From positions 36,860,942 through 36,924,941 of the forward strand of contig NC_092859.1 of assembly GCF_032062135.1 (NCBI RefSeq): a DNA stretch of 64,000 nucleotides. The letters run 5' to 3'. The position numbers and the translations under genes were made by a program. Source of the stretch: Pyxicephalus adspersus (Eukaryota > Chordata > Amphibia > Anura > Pyxicephalidae). This document shows, in pieces, positions 1 through 14,639 of this stretch. Positions within the stretch are counted from its first letter, which is position 1. Each line of letters opens with the position of its first letter. The notes under the pieces are model-generated. The model saw nothing but the letters and a program-made list of their open reading frames with translations. It had not been told where the DNA came from and did not search any database.

Positions 1-1471
1 TCTTAAAAAGCTTTAAGCATTCTTGTAGTAAGCATAAAGCTAAAGCTTGCTGAAGCTCTCCTAAAGCCCACAGCTACTACACACTACTCCTTATTGTTTG
101 CTGCATTTATATAATAGGCCCCTTGGACTTATTAATAAAAAAGTCTTGTAGATTACCACTTCCAATTAGTCTCATGGGCTTGCAAAGACTAGAGGCATCT
201 ACAAAAATCAATCGATATTTTAAATATTGATCATCCTTAGTGAGTATACAAATTGTCCCTTATAGTAGGTTGCTGCAGACAGAGGACAAGGCAGCTAGAT
301 TTAAAGTCGTTTTATGTCTGTGCAAGCTGTGAAAAGCCTCTGGGAAATTTTCATAAAACACAACTGCGTCTTTGTCCTTGCGCCGTATCCCTACCCCGCT
401 CATTGAAAGGGTTAACGCTGAACCAGTGAGATCATCAAGTTACCCAGGAAGCTAAGAATGGGGGTGCATAGAAGAGGAAATGAGGACAGATATATAAGAA
501 TGCTGGACTGAAAGAGCTCAATGTTCCTTGTCCCAGTGTGGCTAATTCCTCTGCCTTAAATGAATTCGCTTTGACCAGAATCATCTGTCTTGGATGACAG
601 TACAGAGTCTGCTTGATGTTATTGCAAAGGGTCTATTTATATTACTAATAAATAATTACAGGAGACCAGGCTAATGTGCTGAATGTTTATAGTATATCTA
701 AATCCAAAGTAGATTCAACCTCTTTGTCCTGTGACCACTGTCACCCAAACAGAAAGTGATGGGGAACCCAGAAACTTACAGTTGTCGCCAGGACAGAATA
801 AAATAATAAACTTTCCAGGGAGGGCACTTGTTTCAGCAACTGCTTAGAAAAGTGTATCTTGAACTTTTTAACATGGGGGAACCATTGAAATAATTTTCAG
901 GTCTTTAGGGAACCCTGTCTACAATTACTATATCCACAGCTCACTGTACATGTGTGTGTGGTGGTCAGTGGGAATAATGCCTCTACATGAATGTCGCCTT
1001 TACAGATAGCCAAAAGTAGAGAAACACTGCTTCAGAGAGTTCATAGGCCATTCATATGAGTTGTGGCCCACAAACAGAGCTTCCAGTCAATAGTTACACA
1101 TGCATACTTGTGTTTCCTCTTCGTCTTGTCAACTTGTCCAGACCAATTAAGGAAAACAGTACTGAGATCGAGTAGAGCCCATTCACCTAAAAAGTAAATG
1201 CAATAAATATATATTCATCTTAGTATAAAGGTGGAACTATATTTACATCAGTCATCTGTTAATTGCACATTTAAATTAAACACAGGATCAACTTTGTTTT
1301 ACTACTACTTGTAAAAGAGATCCACCAAAGTGTTGTTTGGAGCAAACTGCATTTTTTGTATGAATCTTGCTTTTTTTAATTGCTATTTAGATTCTATTCA
1401 GTGAATTTATTGCCATTTAATATATCACCCGATTGCCAATATTTTAATTGTAATGACTAATCTGATTTTAG

Positions 1472-2914
1472 GACCACTGCTATTATCATGGAGTTGTTCG
1501 CGGGCAGAAAGACTCCAGTGTAGCAGTCAGCACCTGCTCAGGAATAAGGTATGCAATCTTCTTCTCTACTGCTAAATATATTTCTGGGAAAGGCAATAGG
1601 AAGCTTACCCTGGGGATTTGCTTATGTCTATTGGGTCCATGATGTAAGTAACCTCTCTCCTTCCAAACAATTCAGCTTTAATCCTTCTTCCACTCAGCTC
1701 TGTTCATGTTTCCTATAGCTTATTGCAGAAGGGGTCACTTCTTCCCTCATTGCATAGGAACCTGTACATAAATACATTAAATATCTGGAAGCTGGGTTTG
1801 ACTACCAGGTGGCTTATAAAGGTTTGTGTGTTGCAATTCCATGGCATGGAGAAAACTACCTGATTTTGGGCAAAAATGATCTGGAAAACTCTGAGTTCAT
1901 TTACACCTAAAAGGGTGTTGGTAACTAAGCAGGCAGGTAAATATTACCCATCCTGTTATGTGTATACATTATGTTACCTGTCTTACCTGCCATTGAATCT
2001 GCAATTCTGTAAGCCTGGGACCTCTTCAACACATTTGGTCTGATTTATTAAGGATCTTCAAGACTGGAGAAGATAGACTATCATAGGAGAATCTGTGTGA
2101 TTGAGTGAACATGGCATGGATCTGGTCCAGGATTGAAAACATTTTCCAACTAATAGCCAGTTATTCCAGGTTTGCTGGACCACCCAGTTTCTCCAACTTT
2201 AGTCTGTCTTTTCCATGCTTGGAGACTTTTAATAAATTGGACCCCCCATAGCAAGATCTCTATCCTATGGTGCAGGTGATTGTTATAGCCTGGGCAAGCA
2301 TACTGACAAGGTGACCCTTGTGCTTTCCTCACATGTGAGTTTCACAGAGTTAGACTGATGACAACTAAAAAAGCCTTAGAGACGTTATTAGTGCTGGCTC
2401 TTCCTCCTCCATTTCTCACATCACAGGAAGCTAAAATTAAGGTCTATATGGGTTCTTCTTCAAACTGCATTTTTTAAATAACCTGTAAATGCGGGATGTG
2501 GGATGCTGTGTCATTCATTCTGAATCTTCAAATCTTCACAATTGACAGGTTATAAATACATTTTTCAACAGAACTAATGTGGAATATAAATAAAAAAATT
2601 TTTTAGGTTTGTAACACTTCAGTTTAAAAATAAACCATTTTTAACCCCCTACAATAAGGTGTAAAAAGCAGGTAGGAGAAAAAATGTACTGTGTGACCAA
2701 ATATAAATGGCATTCATGTACAAATCCTTCTTCTCTCTACAGGGGACTAATAACTGTAAGCAATAATCTAAGTTATGTGGTGGAACCTCTACCAGGAGAC
2801 AGCCATAGACATCTAATTTACAGAGCAGAACATCTCTCCTTTCCGGGAGGGAAATGTGGACACTCAAACAGTGAGAAGCAGAATTTCTCCAGCTCCTATC
2901 AACCTCATCACAGA
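1472..2914 (+). CDS. adam19: ADAM19 prodomain exons (1472-1548, 2743-2914)
   Basis: Exon 1472-1548 starts with a Asp codon in phase 0 and contains [11 protein letters not shown], the typical late-prodomain motif. It ends with two bases that join exon 2743-2914, which reads [17 protein letters not shown]. The segment GGKCGHSN near the end carries a lone cysteine suited to the inhibitory cysteine switch of ADAM prodomains. The exon ends in phase 0 just before the furin site completed by the next exon. Intron 1549-2742 and the upstream intron 1-1471 contain a foldback MITE (2039-2244) and otherwise nothing I can identify. Confidence 0.88.
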
Positions 2915-5900
2915 GTGAGTGCTGTGCAGGCTTTTTAGACATTCATGAAACCAAATGTAACTACAAGCCCACTTTTCTATTTAATGCACTTTATTTTTAA
3001 CACAATACTATTCCAGGTAGCTGACAATGTTGGTTGGTGAATGCCTAAAATTCTTTTATGTCTGAGAACATTCAGAAGTCTGGAAAAGTATTCTAAAAAC
3101 AGCTAAGTTTTATATTTTGAACTTTGGAGATAAAATGTCAAAAGCTCTATTACAAATACATATATAACTGTTGAGATTGTATGCATTATTGTTTGCCTCC
3201 TGTCACCAATTGCAAAGGGATGGATCTCAGAAAGAAACACAAACAGCTATAAAATAAAACCATTTTGAATAGAGAGAAAAGCGGTTTAGGGAACTGTTTC
3301 TTTTTTCTCTCCTAGTAATGATTCTAGTAAGAAGGCAGACAATAGTACAATTACAACAGATACTCTGGGACAGATTTATTAAAGCTCTCCAAGGCTAAAG
3401 AGAATACACTTTCAGCAGTGAAACTGGGTGATCCAGCAAAACTGAAATGGATCTGGTCCAGGATTAAAAAAATTTACTAACAAGTAGCAAATTACTTTTA
3501 GGAAATCCATTCCAGGTTTGCTGGATCACCCAGCTTCACTGCTGAAAGTGTATTCTCTTCACCCATGGGGAGCTTTAATAAATCAGGCCATCTATGCAGA
3601 TACTTAGAATTTGTGCAGCACAAAAATGTTTAACAAGAGCCTACAGCCCTGAACTGCTTTTCTGAAGCCTGTTCAATTTGTCTACATGTTTTTCAAATTT
3701 TGATAAGTTCAGTGGACTTTATTTTAGCATCAGTATAATTTTTTCCTGGATAGCCTATTAGTCCCATGATTGAACTTATTGTCTGGATGCAACTCTTATA
3801 TAATGTTAGTGGCAGCAGACCCAGATAGATATGTGTGATAATAACTGTAACTGTGTGAAAAATCAATAGAATTATAGCCGTGACTCTGAGTAGGCAATAT
3901 TACATGACAGATCCCCTTTTACATATTTTATTACTCCTGGGGGATTATTATAGGGGCACATGTATGACATCTTATGTTATTCTGCTCATTAGTTTTCTGC
4001 AGCGCTCATGTTGCCAATTTATACTCCACAAAAGATGCAAAATACTTCCAAACAACATATCCCTTGATTAATAACCATCTGGTGTAGCTTTACAGATGTT
4101 TGGAGTCTCCTGCACTCCAAAAGTCTAAGAGGTCTCCCAAGCTGTGTAACTAGATATATAACATCTGTCTGATGTACTTTATGTATGCCCTTCATTAAAA
4201 GTGCTCCCTATGGAATGGAAGCTCTCTAAAGGCAAGCTGATAAAATACATCCTATTATTTACATTATTACTCATCCATTATGTGTGTGTACAACTTCAGT
4301 AATGACAGGCAACTATAGAGCCTAGCTAAATAACTAGCACCTTATATGCATGGAGTCTTTATTTGTTCCGTCCATACACATGACCACTAATGTGTGTATA
4401 ACTACAGTAGAACATTATAATTGTGCTTTTCTGATGGAAGAGACTGGTGTAGGTTGTTTAGTGTTCTTTTTAAAATTCGGAAAAATGAAATAATATTTCT
4501 ATTTGCTGGCCATTATATGGGTACATAAAAGGCCCTTTCATATCTGTGTGGTTAAAACCTTTAATCAAAAGGACATTTTTTTGACTCAACCTGGACTGAA
4601 GAGGTTTTGGTTCTGATTTACTACCACTCTCAAAGGTGAACTAGGTTATCCAGCAAACCTGGAATGGATTTACTAAAAATCATTTGCCGTTTGCTGGAAA
4701 ATGTTCTAAATCGGAAAGACCAGATGCATTCCAGGTTCTCCCATGAAGAGCTTAATAAATCAGGTCCTCTGTGTTTTAGGGGGGTTCTTGCCATTTCAAG
4801 TATGAATAAACTGCTTTTAGTAGAATGTGCTGGCAGATCCCACTACATAGCGTTGAACTGTTCCAATGAAATTTAATGGTCAAATTATCATGCATTGTGC
4901 CACCTTTTGTTTAAGTCACTGGAATGTTACATTTTTAGAAAAATGTAAACAAATCTAAAAACTTTAAAACTAAAGGTATGGGGCACACACATATATTACT
5001 ATTTCTTCAGTAACTATAGTGAAAATTACCTGACAGGTACAGACTTTGACTATACAGCCACCTTCAGACTTGCTGTGTCAGGCCAAAGGTCTCTAGTTGT
5101 TATATTAGGTAGCAGACAAAGGTACCAAAATAGGTAATGTCTAAAAAACATTTTGTAAAAAAAGAAAGAAAAAATAGGGGGGATGTATAGAGTGGTGGAA
5201 TGAAAATTCAATAATTATTACAGCTCTCTATGGTCCCTAAATCTTAGTTATGGTGTTGGAGAATCACAAATGGTTATGTAAGGCTGTAAGAAAAATATCA
5301 GAATAAATGGACTTCATATTTGGCTTCTGTAACGAAAAATTAGTGCCTTAGCCTTTTGGATTTGCTGGATACAAGGCACACTATATGAAAGACATGGTAA
5401 TATAGGGCACATATAGCTGTCTTGTTAATGCCCTAGTGCAGGGGTTGGCAAACTTTTTGTACTACTAGGCCAGAAGAAACAAGGTGTCCAAGGAAAGTTT
5501 TTTTTCCAACCGTGACATGCAAGCGAGCAGCCTTAGTCTTGCGCTCATCCACAGTGTAGTCTCTGTATGTGTGGTTGGCATCGAAATGCCCTTTGATATT
5601 TGACCGCTTGATAGTGCTGTTGGTGTTGTTGCACACTAAACACGAGGCTTTGTTGCCGTGTTGGACGAAGAATAATTTTTCAGTCCATTGGGGGTTGAAG
5701 ACACGATGTTCGAGGTCAACCTTCTGGAGACTGGTAGCTGCGCGTTGCCTCTGCTCCTTAGGCATAGTAATTTGGGTTACTGTGCGGGAATTCGATGATA
5801 TCGCGGGATAACACGACAATTCAATTAGGCCGGATCCAACAATAAATAACTAGGGGGGGATTAGGCCAGACTGAAATACTGACTAGGCCTTTTCCGACCT

Positions 5901-8900
5901 AAAGGCTGGAGTTTGCTTACCTCTGCACTATTGTATACAGTACCCAGATATACATTTTTTTAGCTTGTGGTACCATATGAAATATCAGGCAAAACAGAGA
6001 TATGGAGATGTCTCCATAAGACCTTGGAGGGATCTTCCTAATATAAATGATTTTCCTTCCTAAAAAAGAGAAAAATGATAGTGTGGTGTGTTTAAGGGAG
6101 TAGAAGAAAGCTATGCTAGGATCACTGGGATCACTAGGATCACAACTATGGTGAACCCTGTCTGTGACTCTTCTGCTCCATGCCTCCAACCCATGAATTC
6201 AATGCTTGCTTCTTTTATAATGGAAAATCTTTTATAAACATGTCACTCAAATGTACAATAAAATTCCCAATGAAATGTAATCACTGTTATGGAAGCTAAG
6301 TATACATGTGCAGATGTATTTCTATTGGGTGAAATTAATAATGGTGACTGAAATTGCTCTCTCAAATTTAGACCGGAAATCAAATTCTTTGTCAACAAAA
6401 TGTACACACTGTTAATGGAGCTAAGAATTATTATTATTATTAAACAGGATTTATATAGCGCCAACATTTTACGCAGCGCTGTACATTAAATAGGAATACA
6501 GATTTACTTGAATGTTTGGTGAGTGAAATGATTAAAGGTGATAGAAACTGTGTTTTAAAACACATCACCAAAATCTGGGATCAAATTCCCTGTTGACAAA
6601 GGAATGAACTGTTGCAATGGTTACATCTGCAATCGGTCACAGCTTCCTTGTGCATGAAAACTGCAATGTGTGTCATATTTATAACAGCACAAAAAAAAAA
6701 AAAAAATTTAGCAATAGTGTTTATAAGTCCTGTCGTATTTTTGTGCTTGCCACATATTTTTGCTGCAGTTTTGATTCAGACTTCTTGTATTTCCTGCAGG
6801 TGAAGAGAGAGGAAACAGAGGGAGAACGATGTGTGGAACTCTATCTTGTGGCTGACTATGCAGAGGTGAGGCTCTACATGATGCTTATACTTTTTTGATC
6901 ACAAACTCTATTTTGCTTGTAGCAACAGGTGATTGAATGTTTTTCACCAAGTGCAGAGAGAAAATGTAATGTGTGGTAAAGACAATCATGCAGATAACAA
7001 TTTGATCTTCTTGAAATTCACAAACCGCTATAAAAAGATACGGCCTGCCTGCCTAGATGTATGAATTTTGTTTAGATAAGACGTTTTAATGCATTGTGTA
7101 GTTCAGTGTACTTAAAAAGGTTTCCTCCAGAGGTTGTTAGGGGTTCCTTGAGCAATGAGCAGTTTGTGTCTTACTGGATTCAGTGTTTACTGACACCATC
7201 TTTAAGGGTGACGTTCTTTTTACTAACCAGTAAAGGCATTCTTCCCACTGACCACCCTGCTAATGTACTATGAGCTGTAGAACGAGCAGCTTATATTATG
7301 TGCAGTCAGTTAAATTCCCAGCACCGGGTAAGTGATTTTCTCTCAATGCCATTTTTGATTTTTAATACCATTGCAATGATAATCAATTTTATATTGATCC
7401 CCTCCAATTAACTATATGTATCTTTTGTACCATCTACTTGTTTTATATTCACTCAACATTACGATTGTTTTCACCATTATAATTTATTGGATTCACTCTT
7501 TGCGTTCCAATCCATATTTCATATTCCTTACTATGATTACCCATAAAAAAAGCTTTGCCCGATTACTGTTCCAATCGATTTTTTAAATCACTTCAATGTT
7601 TTTTCTTTGTTCAAATCAAACATTTAATTGCATAGTATATAGCTTCTTTTATACAGAGCATGTCCTGACTGTAGCCTCAGAGAGATATTAGCCATTTACT
7701 ATTTACTGAGTAAATAATTTGAGCTTTATTAATGATTTCTTGATGTGTGAACTGTAGTAATCTGCCCTTTGGTGTAAGTACACCAAAATATCAGCACTCT
7801 GTTCTGGCCCCAGACCAACAATAAGCTTACAAACATTCCAAGTAAATTAACATAATGCAGAGATGAAGCAGACGGCATATAAAGATGTACACGCGGGTGT
7901 GGGCAATCTCGGGAAGGCAGCCAGGGGTGTATTGCCATCTAAGCCATTTAGTGGGATCAATAACATGTTGTGTGTTTCCTGGAGCTGACAGCTATATATT
8001 TGAAGTGGAGCTCATTTATTGATTTCCTCTCATTTTCTCAGTTTCAGAAACATGACTCAGACTTGGAACAGACCCAGAGGAAAATGCTGGAGGTTACCAA
8101 TTATATTGATAAGGTATGGGTTTTAATAAATGCTGTCTTGTCCGGTGGTTAAAACACAATACTATAATTCTGTCAGATTCTTTACAGAGGCGTCAGAACG
8201 GGTTGCTTGGAATGTTTCCCTGACGCCTGCCAAGTGCAGGAAACATGGAGATGGACTTTCATTATTTCAGGAAATCATTTTTGCAAACTGATATACAAAA
8301 CAAAATAAAATAAATAAAACTAATCAATACATTTCATCACCAGGATTGCTGGCGGTTATGCAAGGGCTGATCTGTGATTTTTTTTTATTCTAGGAGTGAT
8401 TGCTTTCACATGAAGAATGGTACTTACAGAGGAAAATAATATAATAATAGGATAAAAGCACTGAAACAGCTTCCGTTGTCTATGCCATTTATAAAACATA
8501 GCTATTTGTAGAGCGCTATATAAATCCTGAATATTATTATTAATAATAATAATAATAATATCTTACTGCCTTTTTTTCTGGTCTACAATAAAGTTCCATC
8601 TTATATGCAAAAGAGTGTGAGTAATACATTTACTGATATATAGCATGTTCATAGACTCTTTATAAGCACTTGTCATAACATCCCATCAGGTTTCAACTTC
8701 GATCATATAAATACCTAAACAAAAACCTAAATTTTATTTGTTGGAATAGGCAGCTAGGTGTGCTTGTTTTCTTTTTTCGGATTTCAACTTTTCCCTTTGC
8801 ATTTGGAGATTGTGATAACTTGTTCATGAAGTAATGAGAAAAAGAAAGAACTCCCTGTTTTAACAATAAGGTTTTTGGGATAAAATTTTTAAAAAACCAT

Positions 8901-11824
8901 CTAGTCCTTAACAGGTCTTAAAATTAGTTAAATACAGTCTTAGATGAACAGCAATTCATGACATTACACAATGACCCTGATTTATGAAAGCTGAATGGAT
9001 CTGGTCCTGGATTGAAAACATTTGCTACCAAATAGCAAATATCTTTTCAGAAATCCATTTCAGGTTTGTTGGATCACCCAGCTTCACTGATGAAAGTGTA
9101 TCCTCTCCAGCCTTGGAGAGCTTTAATTTTGAAGTTCATTCCACAGTCAGAAAGATTATTCACAAGTGGGAAAAGTGCCAATCTTCCCTGAAGGAGATGT
9201 CAAGGCAAAATCACTCCCAGGTTACAGAATGCTCGTAGAAATTGCAATAAAAAGCAACAACTGCATTTCAGACTCTACATGCCTCAGTTAGCATGTTAAA
9301 TGTTAAAATTCATGACAGTACAATCATATAAATACTTAACAAGTATACCTTGTTTGGAAGGATTGCTATGAGAAAACCTGTTTCTAAAAAGAAAATGGTA
9401 GCATGGCTTAGATTTGAAAAGCTGCATCTGAACAAACAACAAGTCTTCTTCGAACAAAGAGGTGTATGGCCATAATGCACATTGACATGCTTGCCGTATT
9501 AGCATAAACTCTGCAACTTTGCAAACTGTCAAGCACAGTGGTGAGGATGATGGTTTTAGCTTTTTTTGTTGTTGCAGGGCCTTTACCAAAGTATCCAATG
9601 TGAGGCTATCTGTGTGACAGCTTAACCTCCCTAGTGGTATTCCTGAGTGTGACCCGGGGTGGGTTTACCATGCAAAAAGCGGTAATCCCGAGTCACACTT
9701 GGGGTCGCTTAAAACATTAAAAAAAAACACCGTTGGCGTCCCCCCACCTCCTGCAGGTCCTCAGGGCACGTCTTCTTCCTCCGATCTCCAGCCGGCGACT
9801 GCAGAAACGATCTCCGGGGCGGACGTCCATATGGGGCGGAAGGAGCAGCGGGAAATTCAAATAATTTTGTATTGGATTCAATACCAAATAGCTGTATTGA
9901 GTCCAATACAAATAAATCTTTATATAATATATATATATAATTATATATAATATACATGCTACTGTACAGTTATATTACATGTTTCACTTTTTTTGTTTTT
10001 TTTAAATAGATTTTTGTGTTTTTTTATTTTAAGTTGATTAATAAATGTATAAAATATTGGACATATTTCAGTGAGTCATGCCTAAAAATATAAGCCTGCA
10101 ATGTAAAATACATTTACATGCAAAAAATGTAACTCTTTTTGCGTGGAAATACGGACAGAATTAGAACGCTGGAGGGAATTAAGCTTGTCTGAAGGTCATT
10201 TATGCAACAATGGCAATGATCCCAAGCACACCAGCAAATCTACAACAGATTGGCTGAAAAAGATTTAAACTGTTGCATTGGCCCTGTTGAAACCCAAACC
10301 TTAAAGTATTTGAAATGATTTGGCAGGGCATAGGGCAGCTATGCAAAAATGAATACCCACAAACCTCAATAAACTGAAGCAATGTTATAAAGTGTAGTAA
10401 GACTTTTTTCCATATTCCAGATTCTAAAATGATTTGTTCAATGTATGTAAGTCATACAGAAAATGATTGCTTCAAGGTATTGCTGCTAAAGGTGTTCTAC
10501 AAGTTATTGAATCATGGGGTGTACTTTGTTTCTTACACATGGCTTCTCTATTTTGGATTAAGTTAGTTAAATAAATAATTAAATAAATAGACGTGGTAGA
10601 TGTGGCTTTAAAAATGTCCCTGGTTTATTAATAGAAATTGTACATAAATACTTACACAGAGGAATCTGTTGTCTGCTGGTTTACAAGGTTAGATTTAAAT
10701 AATTGTAAAACCTGCTAAGATCAATGATTTTACATAATAATGTGCTGAAACAAAAATATCCCTGTCAATGACATTACATTAAGTTTTTTACAGGATATAA
10801 TACATAGTCAGACTGATTTATTACAGCTCTCCAAGACTGGAGAAAATAGACAATCATGAGAGAACCTGGGCAGTCCAAAAAAACTGGAATGCATCTGGTT
10901 CAGGATTGAAAACATTTGTCAATTAATAGCAAATGATTTTTAGGAAATCCATTCCAGGTTTGGTAGATCACCCAGGTTCACCCATGATCTTCTGTAGTCT
11001 TCGAGTGCTATATGATTTTGCTTTATGTTTTTAGTTTTACAGAGCTCTAAAGATTCGAATCGCATTGGTTGGGTTGGAGATATGGACTGCTGGAGATAAG
11101 TGCAATGTTTCAGAAAACCCATATATGACCTTACGTGCCTTCCTGTCTTACAGAAGAAAGATCTTACAGCACACGCCGCACGACAATGCACAGCTCATAA
11201 CGTGAGAACATTGTGGTATTACTGTGTCAGTGGGATATGTTTTAAACATTCCCAAGTATATATGTTCATTAAATTAAAATGTAAAAAAAGTCTAATAAAA
11301 TAACTAACGTTAGTAAATCCAAACAGTCTTTGCATATAAAAAAGCACAGCCTGACAGATTGACACAGCTAGGGTGCAATATATTCATATTTTTATTAGTA
11401 TGATTTTTTTTTCACAGAGGCCTGGTTATGCCATTGTGATAAGTTTTACCCCTATAAACTATTACTTTTCTTCCTGCAGTGGGCGATCTTTTCATGGAAC
11501 AACCATTGGGCTGGCCCCACTTCAGGCAATGTGTTCTTCCTTTCAGTCTGGAGGTGTTAATATGGTAAGAGAAAACAAATCTGAATATACTTTTGTTAAC
11601 CAGGTTAAAATAGCATCTGCAGCTAATTTTTTTAGGTTTTAGGACTAGTTTACTAGGGACTGCTTTACTAAACGGTTAGAACAAAATAGAGGTAGCATAG
11701 GCCCTATGGTTCCCCATTCTTTTTTTCTTTCTTTTTCAGCAATGTCACTGTTTCTGCAGAGCTGCTTTGTTTTTTTCTTTTTTTTTTTTACAAAGTATTA
11801 TTATTTGTGTGTGTTTTTTTGTTT

Positions 11825-11867
<43 letters not shown>

Positions 11868-14599
11868 GTGTCACCTAATCAATTTACAGTTAAATTACTC
11901 TTGTAGGATCATTCGGACAATGCCATTGGAGTTGCAGCCACGATGGCCCATGAAATGGGACACAATTTCGGCATGAACCATGATGCTTCAGGCTGTTGTA
12001 CAGCCAAACCTGAAGATGGAGGCTGTATTATGGCGGCTGCTACAGGGTGAGCTGGTAACTTAAATAGGTGGAAATAAATGCAGGGACATCTCACTGTAAA
12101 GTATCCAAAGCAAATAAAAGTCAATGTTTAGTCCTTAGATTATGGTCCACTTGTATACTCTTTTTACAATGGTGAATATTGACTGATTGCTTAACCATAA
12201 TTAACCTAAATTCAAATCAAATGAAACACCTAAATAGAATACTCATGACTACTTTTTCCAGCTGCTTATCACCAGTTCTAAAAGTGGCAAATGAAGAAAA
12301 CAGGGTGTTTCCAAAAAACACTTCTGATCTCTATTGTATTAAGGTGGTTACTACTATCTGGCGCATTAGAGGTGGAAGTGGTGCTCTTTGATAAATCTGG
12401 TGATCACCATCTTTTTTGCACAGAAAGTGTTGATCTTTAAAAAATGTTAAAAAAATATTTAAGGGCTTTATAAAATCAATAAATGTTTCTTTGTGTTGTG
12501 TTTGCAGACATCCTTTCCCCAAAGTGTTTAATGAGTGTAATAAGCGAGAGTTGGACCGTTTCCTGCGCTCTGGAGGGGGAATGTGCCTTAGCAATACCCC
12601 AGACACAAAAACCCTTTACGGAGGAGCACGTTGTGGGAACGGCTTTTTGGAAGAGGGAGAGCAATGTGACTGTGGGGATATTGAGGTATGATATATCACA
12701 ATCTATGTATGAAATCTTGGCTCTTCTGCTCTTGTAGAACACTTGCATAAACTGCTAGCAAGAAAATGTAGTTTAATCTGAATTTGTGGTGTAACTTCAT
12801 ATGGTAACTTCATAACTTTGGGTTAGTATTCTAGTATTTAGTTTTAAGTGGATTCTAGTATTTAGTTTTAAGTAGTTAGTTTTAAGTGGTAAATTCCCAG
12901 CTCTGCTCTGAATATACCAGACATATGCGCTTCTCATTTTTATCACCATCATCATTTACCCAGTTGTCTGTTTGCTCTTTAGTTTCTCTAACTCCTATTT
13001 CCCCCACTGTTTATCCTCCAGCAATGTGACAATCCATGCTGCAATGCCACAACCTGTACCCTGCTGCCAGGAGCTGAGTGTGCACACGGGACCTGCTGCC
13101 ATCAGTGCCGAGTAAGATTTATCTACTTTGTTATTACCACATGGGCGGAATACTGTAGCCAGCTGTATACAATAATTCCTCCCTGTCACATTCCCGCATA
13201 GCTCAGGCCACCTGGGTTCCCGTGTCGGAAGACATCCAGAGCCTGTGACTTGCCAGAGTTTTGTACCGGACGTTCTCCTGTGTGTCCTCCCAACTCCTTC
13301 CATCTGGATGGAACCTCCTGCCAAGACGGAGACGCTTTCTGCTACAATGGGAGGTGTCTGACCCACCAACAACAGTGTCGGCAGCTCTGGGGAACTGGTG
13401 AGGCCAACGGAACTTTTTATTGTATGAGTTAGACCTAGCATGTGGATAAGTGTTGAAGCTAAAGGAATGTGGAAGGCACACGTACATGGGGCATACAAAT
13501 GGGACCCTCAGATTAGGATTTTTACATGGAGTTATGAGATGCTAGTCAATTCACAAGGCATACAGATGACCACCAGAAAAAGTATTCAGAAATCTATATT
13601 AAAAATAAATTTTTTAAAACATGGAATAGAAAGCAAGTAAAAATTAGAAAGTCATTTACATAAATGTATATTGTACAATAATTAAAATTGCATACTAGCT
13701 ATAATTATTCTATAGTTACATTTAAAAGAGGAACATTACACAAAATATGATATAGTTTTGGAGGAGAGTTAAAACTTGTCACAATTACATTGCTATGGGT
13801 GTCCATTGATGAGATTTCCACTTGAGTCACACAACAAGGACAGAAATGACAAAAGGCCTGAAAAAGATACAGAATCAGCTCCACGTTACTAATAAAATTG
13901 CTCTTATTGCTGATTGTTTTTCGTCAAATTCCTCTTTCAGTCTGTCCCAGGAACACTTCAGTATAACAAAGGAAATCTCCCAAATGAGGAGCAGACTAAT
14001 AGTTATATGTAACAGCTTCACAAATACATTACAGATTTATATCAAATGCCATCTGCATGCCCAACAGGAGCAAGCATTGCCCCGGATGTGTGTTTCGAAA
14101 GGATCAATGCAGCTGGTGACCAGTATGGCAACTGTGGACGAGACTTAAATGGTGAATATCGGAAGTGTGAAGTTGGGTGAGTTAGGTACATTTTTTGTAG
14201 TGTTTATGGATTCATTTGCTGACCTATTTTAGTACATCTATTTTTACCCATCCTATAGACATTTTAAGTGTGGGAAAATCCAGTGTCTAAGCTCCTCCTC
14301 CAGACCTGTGGAGAACAATGCTGTGGCCATTGACACCACCATCACGATACAGGGGAGACGTGTGCTCTGCAGAGGTACCCATGTTTACAGAATCACAGAA
14401 GAGGAGGACATGATGGATCCTGGCCTGGTCCTTTCTGGAACTAAATGCGGAGAGAATCAGGTAAGACTCACACTTCTGACTCTTAATTTATGCAAATGTT
14501 TAAAGTATATACCCTGTTTCCCCAAAAATAAGTCCCAGCATGATTTTTCCATATTTTTGAGGATGCTTGAAATATAAACCCCCACCCTGAAAATAATCT

Positions 14600-14639
<40 letters not shown>

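Noticed and set aside
9699..9957. Overlapping ORFs on both strands
   Set aside because: All lie inside the piggyBac-like MITE and derive from its GC-rich block and TA core.
12995..13498. 167-residue minus-strand ORF
   Set aside because: It is antisense to ADAM19 exons 13022-13111 and 13202-13397; the plus-strand reading is clearly the gene.
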